Shown: piece by piece, positions 1-7,299 of the stretch
Numbering within the stretch: the stretch's first letter is position 1
Layout of the letters: each line of letters starts with the position of its first letter
Assembly (NCBI GenBank): GCA_041485125.1
Contig: JBGPIT010000089.1
Coordinates: 1-14,256 of the forward strand
Direction of reading: 5' to 3'
DNA: 14,256 nt
Source: JBGPIT01 sp041485125
GTDB lineage: Bacteria; Desulfobacterota; Binatia; UTPRO1
Notes under the pieces: generated by a model
What the model was told of the DNA's origin: nothing
The model's database searches: none
Seen by the model: only the letters and a program-made list of their open reading frames with translations
Program-made: the position numbers and the translations under genes

Positions 1-234
1 CACGGGACGAAGGCCCGTGATCGCGGCTCCCACGCCGAGCCCCACGGTGGACGCCTCGCTGATGGGCGCATCCACCAGGCGCTCGGCGCCGAACTTCTCG
101 TACAGTCCCCTGGTCACGGCGTAGGCGCCGCCGTAACGGCCGACGTCCTCGCCCATCAGGAAGACGCGCGGGTCGGCGGCGAGCGCGTCCCGCAGCGCCG
201 CGCGGTACGCCTCGCGATAGGTCATCCGCATCAT
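1..234 (-). CDS. pdhB: Pyruvate dehydrogenase E1 component, beta subunit (partial, N-terminal 78 codons)
   Basis: The visible N-terminal 78 residues are those of a thiamine-diphosphate E1 beta subunit. MGEDVG near residue 27, a GLYEKFGAERLVDAPISE-type stretch around residues 43-60, and the following glycine-rich GLGVGAAITGLRP segment are characteristic. With E1 alpha it decarboxylates pyruvate and passes the acetyl group to the lipoyl arm of E2. The first possible ATG (234-232) overlaps the E1 alpha stop as ATGA, which implies translational coupling and favours this start; ATGs at 231 and 225 are alternatives. The gene continues beyond the left window edge, where an E2 (dihydrolipoyl acyltransferase) gene would be expected. 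The same fold serves acetoin and branched-chain 2-oxoacid dehydrogenases, but the E1 alpha partner points to pyruvate. Confidence 0.9.
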   Translation of the reverse strand, partial: MMRMTYREAYRAALRDALAADPRVFLMGEDVGRYGGAYAVTRGLYEKFGAERLVDAPISEASTVGLGVGAAITGLRPV

Positions 235-1244
235 CGCGCCGCCTCGGCATACACGTCGCGGGTGAGATCTTCGACGGGCTCCCACGGCCCGGCCTCCGCG
301 CTCGCGACCGCGGCCTCGATCTCGGCGGCGACGGCCGCCTCGATCGCGGCGACGTCGTCGGCGGTCACCACCGCGCTCGCGCGCGCGGTGAAGGTCGCGA
401 TCGGGTCGCGCCGCCTCCACGCCGCGATCTCCTCCCTGGTGCGGTAGAGGTCGGGGTCGTACATCGAGTGCGCGCGGAACCGATACGTCCGCGCTTCGAC
501 GAGCATCGGCCCGTCGCCGCCTCGCACCGCCGCGACGGCGCGGCGCACAGCGGCCTCGACCGCGAGGACATCCATGCCGTCGACCGCTTCCGACGGCATC
601 GCGTACGCCGCCGCCTTCGCCGCGATGTCCGGCTGCGCCTGATGGCGCGCGAGCGCGGTTCCCATCGCGTAGAGGTTGTTCTCGCAGAGGAACAGCACGG
701 GCAGGTTCCAGAGCGCGGCGAGGTTCAGCGACTCGTGGAACTCGCCCTCGGCGACGGCGCCGTCGCCGAAGAAGCACGCCGTCACGCGCGGCCGCTGCTG
801 CATGCGATCGGCGAGCGCCAGGCCGACGGCGATCGGCAGACCGCCGCCGACGATCGCGTAGCCGCCGTAGAAGCGGCGCGTGACGTCGAAGAAATGCATC
901 GAGCCGCCGCGCCCGCGGCTGCACCCGTTCGCCTTGCCGTAGAGCTCGGCCATGAGACCCGCCATCGGAAGCCCGCGGGCGAGCGCGTGGCCGTGCTCGC
1001 GGTAGGTGGACACCACCGCGTCCTCGGGCCCGAGCGCGGGCATCGCGCCCGCGGCGACCGCCTCCTCGCCGATGTACAGGTGAAGGAAGCCGCGGATCTT
1101 GCCGGCGCTGTAGAGCTCAGCCGCCTTCTCCTCGAAGCGGCGGATGCGAATCATCTCGCGCAAGAGCGCGAGCGCGTGACCACGCTCCGGCTCCTCGCTC
1201 GCGCCGACGGCAGCGGGCGCGGCGGACTCAGGCGTGCTGCTCAC
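231..1244 (-). CDS. pdhA: Pyruvate dehydrogenase E1 component, alpha subunit
   Basis: A 337-residue thiamine-diphosphate-dependent E1 alpha, normal length for the family. Visible features: the conserved N-terminal helix MIRIRRFEEKAAELY (31-45), GRGGSMHFFD (111-120), the ThDP/Mg motif beginning GDG at 160-162 and closing with NN at 189-190, YAMGT (192-196), and the loop RAHSMYDP (257-264) that carries the phosphorylation-site region in homologues. YAMGT and HSMYDP favour pyruvate over acetoin or branched-chain substrates. Start is GTG at 1244-1242, overlapping the acetyl-CoA synthetase stop as GTGA; the same frame is open far upstream, but that stretch is antisense-like Arg-rich nonsense covered by the real synthetase gene. 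The 3' end overlaps pdhB by 4 nt. The gene sits between acs and pdhB in an apparent operon devoted to acetyl-CoA. Confidence 0.93.
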   Translation of the reverse strand: MSSTPESAAPAAVGASEEPERGHALALLREMIRIRRFEEKAAELYSAGKIRGFLHLYIGEEAVAAGAMPALGPEDAVVSTYREHGHALARGLPMAGLMAELYGKANGCSRGRGGSMHFFDVTRRFYGGYAIVGGGLPIAVGLALADRMQQRPRVTACFFGDGAVAEGEFHESLNLAALWNLPVLFLCENNLYAMGTALARHQAQPDIAAKAAAYAMPSEAVDGMDVLAVEAAVRRAVAAVRGGDGPMLVEARTYRFRAHSMYDPDLYRTREEIAAWRRRDPIATFTARASAVVTADDVAAIEAAVAAEIEAAVASAEAGPWEPVEDLTRDVYAEAAR

Positions 1245-3022
1245 GAGGTGGCCTCGTCCTCGAGGGTCGAGACGTCGCCCTCGGGCAACCCGAGTTCGCG
1301 CGCCTTCAAGAGACGCCGCATGATCTTGCCGCTCCGCGTGTGCGGCAGCGACGGACGGAACGCGATCTCCCTCGGCGCGACGGCGGCGCCGAGGCGCTGG
1401 CGCGCGAAACCGAGGAGCTCGCGCTGCAGCTCCGGCGTCGGCTCGTGACCCGCCTTGAGCAAGACGAACGCCTTCACGATCTCGAACGCGACCGGGTCGG
1501 GCGTGCCGATCACGCCGGCCTCGGCGACGGCCGGATGCTCCATCAGCACGCTCTCGACCTCGAACGGACCGATCAGGTGGCCGGAGGTCTTGATGACGTC
1601 GTCGGCGCGCCCGATGAACCAGTAGTACCCGTCGCGATCGCGCGCCGCGAGGTCGCCGGTGAGATAGTAACCGCCGGCGAAGCACTTCGCGTAGCGCTCC
1701 GGCTCGCCGAGGTAGCCGCGGAACATCGACGGCCACCCCGGCCGAAGCGCGAGCTCGCCCTGCGTGTCCGGCTCGTCGACGACGTCGACCTCGCGCCCGC
1801 GACGGTGCACGATCGCCGCCTCGATGCCGGGGAGCGGGCGTCCCATCGAGCCGGGGCGGATGTCCATCGCTGCGTAGTTCGCGATCATGATTCCGCCGGT
1901 CTCCGTCTGCCACCAGTTGTCGTGGAAGGGCAACCCGAATGCGTCCGCGCCCCACGCGACCGCTTCCGGGTTGAGCGGCTCGCCGACGCTGGCGAGAAAC
2001 CGCAGGCTGCGGAGATCGTGGTGCGCGACCGGGGCCGTGCCGGCCTTCATCATCATGCGGATCGCCGTCGGCGCCGTGTACCAGACGGTCACGCGCTGCG
2101 CCGCAATCAGCCGATACCAGCGCTCGAGATCGAAGTCGCTCTCGTCGACGACGCTCGTCACGCCGCTCGTGAGCGGCGCGATGATGCCGTACGAGGTGCC
2201 GGTCACCCACCCGGGGTCGGCGGTGCACCAGAAGACGTCGTCCGGGTGGAGATCGAGCGCGAGCCTGCCGGTCACGTCGTGCGCGACGACCGCGGCATGC
2301 ACGTGAGCGGCGCCCTTCGGCGTGCCCGTCGTGCCGCTGGTGAAGTGGAGCAGCGCCATGTCCTCGGGGTCGGTCGGGTCGATGGTGAAGACGTCGCTGG
2401 CCGCCGCGAGGAGCGCGTGGAAGTCGCGCGTGCCGGCGGGCGGAATCGCGTCGCTCGGCCGCGTTCGGTCGCCGACGACGAGGACGTGCTCGAGCACCGG
2501 CAGCGCGCTCCGGAGCGCCGCGACCTTGCGCTCGTAGAGCGACGCCGTCGTGATCAGGACCTTGGCGCCGCCAATCGCCAGCCGCGCGCGGAGCGGCTCG
2601 GGACCGAACGCGGAGAAGAGCGGACAGACGACGCTGCGGTTCTTGAGCGCGCCGAGCGCCGCGACGTAGAGCTCCGGGATGCGTCCGGCGAGCAGGTACA
2701 CGCGGTCTCCCGCGCCGACGCCGAGGCCGCGCAGCACGTTCGCGAACCGACTCGTCAGCGCGCGGAGCCGCGCGTAGGTGTAGTCCTCGACGCGCCCGTC
2801 CTTGCCGAGCCAGCGCAGCGCGACATGCGACGCGCGCGCGCCCGCGGCGTGACGATCGACCGCCTCGTGCGCGATGTTGAGCCCGCGCCCCGCCGGCAGG
2901 CCCGCGAGCTCGCGGCGCGCCGCCTCCCACGAGAAGGCGGCGCACGCGGCGTCGTAGCTGGCGAGGTTCGGCGGCACCGCGAAGCGGCCGGGCTTGACGA
3001 TCCGAGGTCGTGGCTCTCGCAT
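1241..3022 (-). CDS. acsA: AMP-forming acetyl-CoA synthetase (acetate--CoA ligase, AcsA type)
   Basis: A 593-residue ANL-superfamily enzyme that activates acetate with ATP to acetyl-AMP and then acetyl-CoA. The adenylation P-loop TSGTTGTPKG is at 228-237, the acyl-pocket and core motif DNWWQTETGG at 368-377 (the paired Trp is typical of acetate-specific enzymes), YLTGD at 453-457, the hinge/A8 region KTSGHLIGP at 478-486, and the C-terminal SGKIMRR at 564-570 with the catalytic lysine K566 that is commonly regulated by acetylation. The length matches the shorter Bacillus AcsA class rather than ~650-residue Acs. ATG at 3022 is 30 nt after the BON gene stop; I see no good ribosome-binding site. 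Its 3' end overlaps pdhA by 4 nt, so acetate and pyruvate routes to acetyl-CoA are probably co-expressed. Propionate or another short acid is possible but less likely. Confidence 0.92.
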   Translation of the reverse strand: MREPRPRIVKPGRFAVPPNLASYDAACAAFSWEAARRELAGLPAGRGLNIAHEAVDRHAAGARASHVALRWLGKDGRVEDYTYARLRALTSRFANVLRGLGVGAGDRVYLLAGRIPELYVAALGALKNRSVVCPLFSAFGPEPLRARLAIGGAKVLITTASLYERKVAALRSALPVLEHVLVVGDRTRPSDAIPPAGTRDFHALLAAASDVFTIDPTDPEDMALLHFTSGTTGTPKGAAHVHAAVVAHDVTGRLALDLHPDDVFWCTADPGWVTGTSYGIIAPLTSGVTSVVDESDFDLERWYRLIAAQRVTVWYTAPTAIRMMMKAGTAPVAHHDLRSLRFLASVGEPLNPEAVAWGADAFGLPFHDNWWQTETGGIMIANYAAMDIRPGSMGRPLPGIEAAIVHRRGREVDVVDEPDTQGELALRPGWPSMFRGYLGEPERYAKCFAGGYYLTGDLAARDRDGYYWFIGRADDVIKTSGHLIGPFEVESVLMEHPAVAEAGVIGTPDPVAFEIVKAFVLLKAGHEPTPELQRELLGFARQRLGAAVAPREIAFRPSLPHTRSGKIMRRLLKARELGLPEGDVSTLEDEATS

Positions 3023-3052
3023 GGTGCAGGCGCGATGCGCGTGCGCGACGCC

Positions 3053-3733
3053 TCAGGCGTCGGGTGCCGAACGCACCGTCACCCGGTCGTCGACGGCGAG
3101 CACGCCGCGCGCGTGCGCGGCGACGCCGAGCACCGCGCGCTTCTCGGCCCACGAGCGCACCACGCCGTCGAGGGTGACGACGCCGTCGCGGACGCCGACG
3201 TGGATGCGCTCGGCCTCGCGGTGCGCGGCGCGCTCGAGCGCCTCCTCGATGGCGCCGCGGATGACCGCCGGGTCCGCCTTCGGGCCCGTGATCGTGATCT
3301 GGTTGGCGACGCCGCGGACGCCGGCCAGCCGGCGGACGGCGCGCTCCGCATCCTGGCGCTCGCGCAGGAGGCCGACCGTCCCCTCCAGCGTCACCCAGCC
3401 GTCGGCGACCGTGGAGGTGATGCGCTGGTCGGGGACGAAGACGTCCCATTGCAGCGCGTGACGGACCGCCTGTGCAAGCTCGGCGTCGGTGAAGCCGAGA
3501 TGTCCGTGCGGCGGCCGGACGATGATGTCGTTCGCGACGTCGAGGACGCCAGGAACGCGATGCGCCGCCTCCTCCGCCGCGTGCTTGCGCGCCGCGGAGT
3601 CGACGCCGCCGGTGAGCGTCACGACTCCGTGCTCGGCGGTGACGCCGATCTCGTTCGCGTTCAGTCGGCTGTCCCATTCGATCTCGCGCGCGACCGCATG
3701 CTGCAGGCCGACGTCGCTCATGGGTGCGATCAT
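3053..3733 (-). CDS. Triple-BON-domain protein
   Basis: A 226-residue protein made almost wholly of three BON domains, at about residues 6-72, 82-149 and 154-221. Each repeats the pattern of an N-terminal helix, then G-V-V-T-L-x-G (G36-G42, G112-G118 as GWVTLEG, G184-G190), then a helix ending in a V-x-G-V turn and a final strand. BON domains occur in osmotic-stress and outer-membrane proteins (OsmY class) and are thought to bind phospholipid. No signal peptide is visible, so a cytoplasmic location is likely, unlike OsmY. The start ATG at 3733 has a strong AGGAG at 3741-3745 with 7-nt spacing; that site overlaps the stop codon of the upstream gene. It lies 30 nt before acsA. Cytoplasmic multi-BON proteins often sit near universal stress proteins, which occur further right in this window. 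The molecular role is unknown. Confidence 0.85.
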   Translation of the reverse strand: MIAPMSDVGLQHAVAREIEWDSRLNANEIGVTAEHGVVTLTGGVDSAARKHAAEEAAHRVPGVLDVANDIIVRPPHGHLGFTDAELAQAVRHALQWDVFVPDQRITSTVADGWVTLEGTVGLLRERQDAERAVRRLAGVRGVANQITITGPKADPAVIRGAIEEALERAAHREAERIHVGVRDGVVTLDGVVRSWAEKRAVLGVAAHARGVLAVDDRVTVRSAPDA

Positions 3734-3740
3734 GACGTGT

Positions 3741-3748
3741 CTCCTCTC
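3741..3748 (-). promoter_or_regulatory. Ribosome-binding site of the BON gene
   Basis: GAGAGGAG on the minus strand lies 7 nt (from AGGAG) before ATG 3733 and fixes that start over the Met four codons later. It overlaps the TGA (3749-3747) of the beta-helix gene, so BON translation may be coupled to the upstream gene. Confidence 0.7.
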
Positions 3749-6700
3749 AAGGTAGCGGCGTTTGACCGTCGTCGATCAGCTCGCGCAACCGAGGCGTCTC
3801 CGCCTCGAGGAGCTGCTCGGCGCGGCATTCGTGTTGGCGTTCGATGCAGGCGGCGAGATCCGCGACCGACCCGAGGCTCGCGATGCCGAGCGCGGCACAT
3901 GTCGGCGCATACGCGCCGAAGCCGAGGCCGCTGCTGGCGAGGACGTCGCCGACCGCCAGGTCCGGCTTGCCGCACGCCTTCTGCACCGCCGCGGCGAGCT
4001 TCGCCGCGATCCCTTTCGCGGGCGCCGTCAGCTTGCCGATCTGCTTGGCGCAGGTCTGCCGTGCCTTGGTGCGGCACGCGGCGGAGCCCTCGTCGGTCTG
4101 GATGCACTTGGTGAGGGCGCGCAGGCAGGCCTGCACGACCTCGAGCTTGCCGGTGACGAACGTCGCGCCGGCCTTGTCGATGGCCTTGCCGCAGCCAACC
4201 GCGAGCTTGGCGCGCGCGGCGTCGACGATCGCCGCGCCGCCGCCGTCGACGCCGCCCCCGAGACAGGGCAGCTCGCTCGCCGGCGCCCGGCCGGCGAAGG
4301 TGAGCAGCTCGGCGGCGCGCGGAACCATGAACGCGAGCAGCTCGTCGCTCCGGCACGCATGCCGGCGCGCCACGCAGGCGGCGAGCGCGGCGACCGTGGC
4401 CGGCGCCGGTGCGCCGGCGGCGATGCAGGCAGCATCCTCGGCGTCGAAGCCGAGGCCCTCGGGATCATTGCGGTCGTCGTCGCCGACCTTGGGCGCCGCG
4501 CAGGCCTTGGCGATCGCCGCAGCAAGCTTCGCCTCGTCGCCGGGAAGCGCGGCGAGCGCCTTGGCACAGGCGCCGCTCGCCTTGTCGCGGCACTTGAGAT
4601 CGCCGGGCTTCTGCTGCACGCAGGCGAACGCCGTCTCGACGCACTTCCGCAGGCGGCCGAGCCGGCGCTTCGCGTAGCCCGCGCCCGCGCTCTGGATCGC
4701 CTTGCCGCACTTGTCGAGAAGCTTGCCGCGCGTCTCGTCACCAAGGCCGTGCAGCGCGCCGTTCGCCGGCGGCGGGCAGTCGGGATCGGCACGATCGACG
4801 AGCTGATCGCCGTCGTCGTCGAGGCAGTTGTAGCAGTTCTCGAACGCGATCGGCGTGACGACGGGGGTCGGCGTCGCCGTCAGCGTCGGCGTCGCCGTCA
4901 ACGTCGGCGTCGCAGTCGGCGTCAGCGACGCGGTCGGCGACGGTGTCACGGTCGGCGTCGGCGTCGGCGCCGCGCTGACGGCCCGGCAAGCGGAGAACTC
5001 GGAGGTATCGCCGTCCCCGCTCGTCGCCGTCGCCGTCACGACGTGCCCGGGGGTGACGCCGACCGGAGGCATGGCGTCGATCGCGGCGATGCCGTCGCCG
5101 CCGGTCATGACGCTCACCTCGCCGAGGAAGGTTCGGCCCTCGCCGTGCGTGCCGTCGCAGCTTGGGCTCGCGAAGAGCTGGATCGTGAACGTCGCGCTCG
5201 GCGTGCTCGCGAGCGATCCGGTGACAGACGTCGCCCCGCCGCCGCTCGCGGCGATCGCGAGCGCGGGGAAGTTTTGAAGATCATTCGGGCCGACGTCCGT
5301 GTCGGGCGGCGGACCCAGATCATTGCCGCTGATCCCGTTGCCGGCGAGGTCGATGCCGAGATTGGCGTTCGCGAAGATCGAGTTCGAGAGGATCGCGTTG
5401 CCGGTCCCGGACGTGACCCGTACGCCGTCGCGCGCGTTGAACGCGATCACGTTCCCGCGTGCCGAGCCACCGCCGATCGTGTTGCCGGACGCTGGGCCGG
5501 TCGTGGCGCTTCCGAGCGTCACGCCGTCGCGCCCGTTGCCGAGCGGCGTCGTGCCGTCGGCCGCGACGCCGATGTAGTTCCCCTCGACGTGGTTGCCGGT
5601 CGCGTTCGCAGTGAGGAAGACGCCGGCCGTGGCGTTGCCCGCGACCACGTTGCCGACGCTCGGGCCGGGCGCGAGGACCCCGCCGATGAGGTTGTCGTTG
5701 CCGCGGATCTGCACGCCGTTGAACGTGTTCGGGATCGCGACCATTCCCGTCGCGTCGGTGCCGATGAAGTTGCTTTGCACGACGTTGCCGCTCCCGGCGG
5801 CGTCGATGTAGACGCCGCTCCCGCCCGGCTTGCCGTTGCCCGAGATCACGTTCCGCGCCGCGCTCGTCAAGCCACCGACGGTATTGTCCGAGCCGAAGAG
5901 CGCGACGCCGTCGGCGCCGTTCGGCAGCGCCGCCGTGCCGGCGGCGTTGGTGCCGATCAGGTTCCCCGCGATCGTGCTGTTGCCCGAGCCGAACGAGATC
6001 GCGACGCCGCGGAGGCCGTTGCCGGAGAGCACGTTTCCGGCGCCCGATACCGTGCCCCCGATCGTGTTCCCCGACGTGCCGGTCTCGACGATGACCCCAT
6101 CGAGCGTGTTGCCGAGCGCGACGGTGCCGGTCGCGTCGGTCCCGATGTAGTTGCCGATGACGAGGTTCCCGGCCGTGCCCGGGTTTTGAAGCCGGACGCC
6201 CGAGGTGTCGTTGCCGGAGATGACGTTTCGGCTTTCCGCGGTGACGCCACCGACGACGTTGTCGGCGGTGTAGATGACGACGCCGTTGTCGGTGTTCCCG
6301 ATGTCGACGGTGCCCGTCACGTCGGTGCCGATGTGGTTGCCGGCCACCAGGTTACGGACGCCGCCCGACGTGATCTGGACGCCCGAGAGGCCGTTTCCCG
6401 AGATGACGTTGCCGGTGCCGGCCGTCGTGCCGCCGATCACGTTGTCGCTGCCGCCGAAGACGTTGACGCCGTAGCCCGAGTTGCCGGCGTCGACCGTGCC
6501 GGTCGCGTCCGTCCCGACGAGGCAGTTCTCGACGTGGTTCGCGTCGGAGGAGAGGACGATCGCGGTGCCGAGGAACCCGTTCACGACGAGCGCGCGTAAG
6601 GTGGAGTCGCCGCCGGTCACGACGAGCGGGCTCGCCGGGACGATCCCGCCCGCGAGCTCGACGCGCGTCGCGCCGCCGGTCGCGCCGTCGATCGTGACCG

Positions 6701-7079
6701 GCTCGTCGATCGACGGCAGGGGACCGCTGAGAGCGATCGATGGTGTGCCGGTGCCGAGCGCGAACGCGATCGTGTCGGCGCCGGCGTCACCGGCGCCGCA
6801 CTCGCCCGCCATGACGCCCGATGCCGCGTTGGCGTTCGCGGCCGTGATGGCTTCGGGGAGCGTGCACGCGCCGTCGTCGGCGACGTTCTCGGAGGTGGAG
6901 TTGACGGTGATCGTCGCCGCCGGCACCGCGGCAGGCGTCGTGACGATCACCAGCACGGCGGCGAGCCCGACCAGCGCAGCGATCGGTCGATGGTCGCGGC
7001 GCGCAGGCGCTCCGGTGCGAGACGGCGGAAGCGCAGAGCCGCGCCGGCTCGACGCGGCGAGGTTCGGGTCTTCGGTCAT
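3747..7079 (-). CDS. Large secreted CSLREA/right-handed beta-helix protein with Thr-Pro linker and duplicated Cys-rich modules
   Basis: About 1110 residues; residue numbers here count from the alternative GTG at 7085, and ATG 7079 is the more conventional start. Order: a long charged N-region with Arg-Arg and a hydrophobic export signal (34-57, cleavage probably after VPA); a CSLREA-like segment (58-90, with the core written CTLPEAI); a right-handed beta-helix (about 158-572) made of repeats of NVISGN...GV and N.V.GN.IGTDATGT; an Ig-like segment ending near 698; a Thr-Pro repeat linker (703-743); an Asp-rich NCLDDDGDQLVD motif (about 750-765) that may bind calcium; and two tandem cysteine-rich modules starting near 790 and 963 with CGKAI. 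No membrane anchor, LPxTG or sorting tail is visible. It is probably an extracellular or surface protein. Ligand and enzymatic activity, if any, are unknown; similar beta-helices include polysaccharide-active enzymes and adhesins. The stop lies 13 nt before BON. Confidence 0.85.
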   Translation of the reverse strand: MTEDPNLAASSRRGSALPPSRTGAPARRDHRPIAALVGLAAVLVIVTTPAAVPAATITVNSTSENVADDGACTLPEAITAANANAASGVMAGECGAGDAGADTIAFALGTGTPSIALSGPLPSIDEPVTIDGATGGATRVELAGGIVPASPLVVTGGDSTLRALVVNGFLGTAIVLSSDANHVENCLVGTDATGTVDAGNSGYGVNVFGGSDNVIGGTTAGTGNVISGNGLSGVQITSGGVRNLVAGNHIGTDVTGTVDIGNTDNGVVIYTADNVVGGVTAESRNVISGNDTSGVRLQNPGTAGNLVIGNYIGTDATGTVALGNTLDGVIVETGTSGNTIGGTVSGAGNVLSGNGLRGVAISFGSGNSTIAGNLIGTNAAGTAALPNGADGVALFGSDNTVGGLTSAARNVISGNGKPGGSGVYIDAAGSGNVVQSNFIGTDATGMVAIPNTFNGVQIRGNDNLIGGVLAPGPSVGNVVAGNATAGVFLTANATGNHVEGNYIGVAADGTTPLGNGRDGVTLGSATTGPASGNTIGGGSARGNVIAFNARDGVRVTSGTGNAILSNSIFANANLGIDLAGNGISGNDLGPPPDTDVGPNDLQNFPALAIAASGGGATSVTGSLASTPSATFTIQLFASPSCDGTHGEGRTFLGEVSVMTGGDGIAAIDAMPPVGVTPGHVVTATATSGDGDTSEFSACRAVSAAPTPTPTVTPSPTASLTPTATPTLTATPTLTATPTPVVTPIAFENCYNCLDDDGDQLVDRADPDCPPPANGALHGLGDETRGKLLDKCGKAIQSAGAGYAKRRLGRLRKCVETAFACVQQKPGDLKCRDKASGACAKALAALPGDEAKLAAAIAKACAAPKVGDDDRNDPEGLGFDAEDAACIAAGAPAPATVAALAACVARRHACRSDELLAFMVPRAAELLTFAGRAPASELPCLGGGVDGGGAAIVDAARAKLAVGCGKAIDKAGATFVTGKLEVVQACLRALTKCIQTDEGSAACRTKARQTCAKQIGKLTAPAKGIAAKLAAAVQKACGKPDLAVGDVLASSGLGFGAYAPTCAALGIASLGSVADLAACIERQHECRAEQLLEAETPRLRELIDDGQTPLP
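3760..4720 (-). repeat. Duplicated cysteine-rich C-terminal module (two copies)
   Basis: Two copies of a module about 173 residues apart start with CGKAIQSAG and CGKAIDKAG. Each then shows the same order of nine cysteines: CGKAI, RKC/QAC, FAC/TKC, LKC/AAC, GACAK/QTCAK, KAC, AAC/PTC, AAC, and HACR/HECR near the end followed by a helix rich in Leu and Glu. Lysine and alanine content is high. No CxxCH heme motif is present. I do not recognise a named domain; disulphide-rich helical structure is an inference. Confidence 0.7.
4856..4975 (-). repeat. Low-complexity Thr-Pro repeat linker with 18-bp tandem units
   Basis: Coding strand reads Thr-Pro-Thr / Thr-Ala-Thr-Pro repeats. On the plus strand a near-perfect 18-bp unit GTCGGCGTCGCCGTCARC occurs at 4867-4884 and 4885-4902 with a diverged third copy at 4903-4920; the rest follows a 6-bp pattern. 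Such in-frame units can change copy number by slippage without breaking the frame, which would alter linker length between the helix and the Cys-rich modules. Confidence 0.85.
5365..6615 (-). repeat. Beta-helix repeat array inside the secreted protein gene
   Basis: At least six degenerate protein repeats carry a variant of IGTDATGT (VGTDATGT, IGTDVTGT, IGTDATGT, IGTNAAGT, IGTDATGM, IGVAADGT), each followed by a GN or PN and DGV/NGV turn, and alternating with NVISGN-type turns. The period is roughly 65-75 residues. At DNA level the copies are diverged, so this is an old structural repeat, not a recent expansion. Confidence 0.85.
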
Positions 7080-7299
7080 CGTCACATGAGCGTAAGCAAG
7101 CCTCCGGCCGCGACGATTTCGCGACGACGTCTACTCGATTTCTCGATGGCGAGCGCGCCCTTCCGCGACCGAGCGTCGACGATGCCGGGACGGATTCCCA
7201 GCTCGTCGAACTACGGCGCGACAATTCCCATGTTCGAGAAGGAACGGCCTGGATGCGATGAGCCTGTTCAGCACGCGCGGCACCGAGTAGCATCCGGTC
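7080..7299. other. Divergent intergenic region between the beta-helix gene and the hydrolase-NamZ fusion
   Basis: About 214-220 bp with lower GC and no convincing gene; the frames crossing it are poor. Both start codons must be served from here. I see no clear sigma-70 or sigma-54 element. On the minus strand GGAGG (7105-7101) is too far (about 21 nt) from ATG 7079 to be a standard ribosome-binding site. A direct repeat at 7109-7127 is listed separately. Confidence 0.5.
7109..7127. repeat. 8-bp direct repeat with 11-bp period, possible operator
   Basis: CGCGACGA-TTT-CGCGACGA places two identical half-sites one helical turn apart, 30 nt upstream of the beta-helix start codon. This geometry suits a regulator binding one DNA face, but the repeat is short and GC-rich and may be chance. 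Confidence 0.35.

Noticed and set aside
1245..3677. Minus-strand frame open upstream of pdhA, giving a 1148-residue protein
   Set aside because: Only the last 337 residues resemble a protein family; the rest is Arg-rich and lies out of frame over acsA and the BON gene. The GTG at 1244 is the real start.
3790..3807. Perfect 7-bp hairpin CGAGGCG-TCTC-CGCCTCG as a terminator
   Set aside because: It lies inside the coding end of the beta-helix gene and has no T-run on either side.
4856..4975. CRISPR-like or mobile repeat array
   Set aside because: The 18-bp units are contiguous, in frame and encode a Thr-Pro linker; there are no spacers.
1340..6599. Very long plus-strand frames (1340-4114 and 3762-6599) antisense to the left operon
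   Set aside because: Composition is Arg/Ala/Asp-rich without any motif, as expected opposite high-GC3 genes; the minus-strand frames have clear domains.
7086..7299. Small plus-strand gene beginning at ATG 7086
   Set aside because: The frame runs on into the hydrolase gene in a wrong frame, has no ribosome-binding site and no family resemblance.
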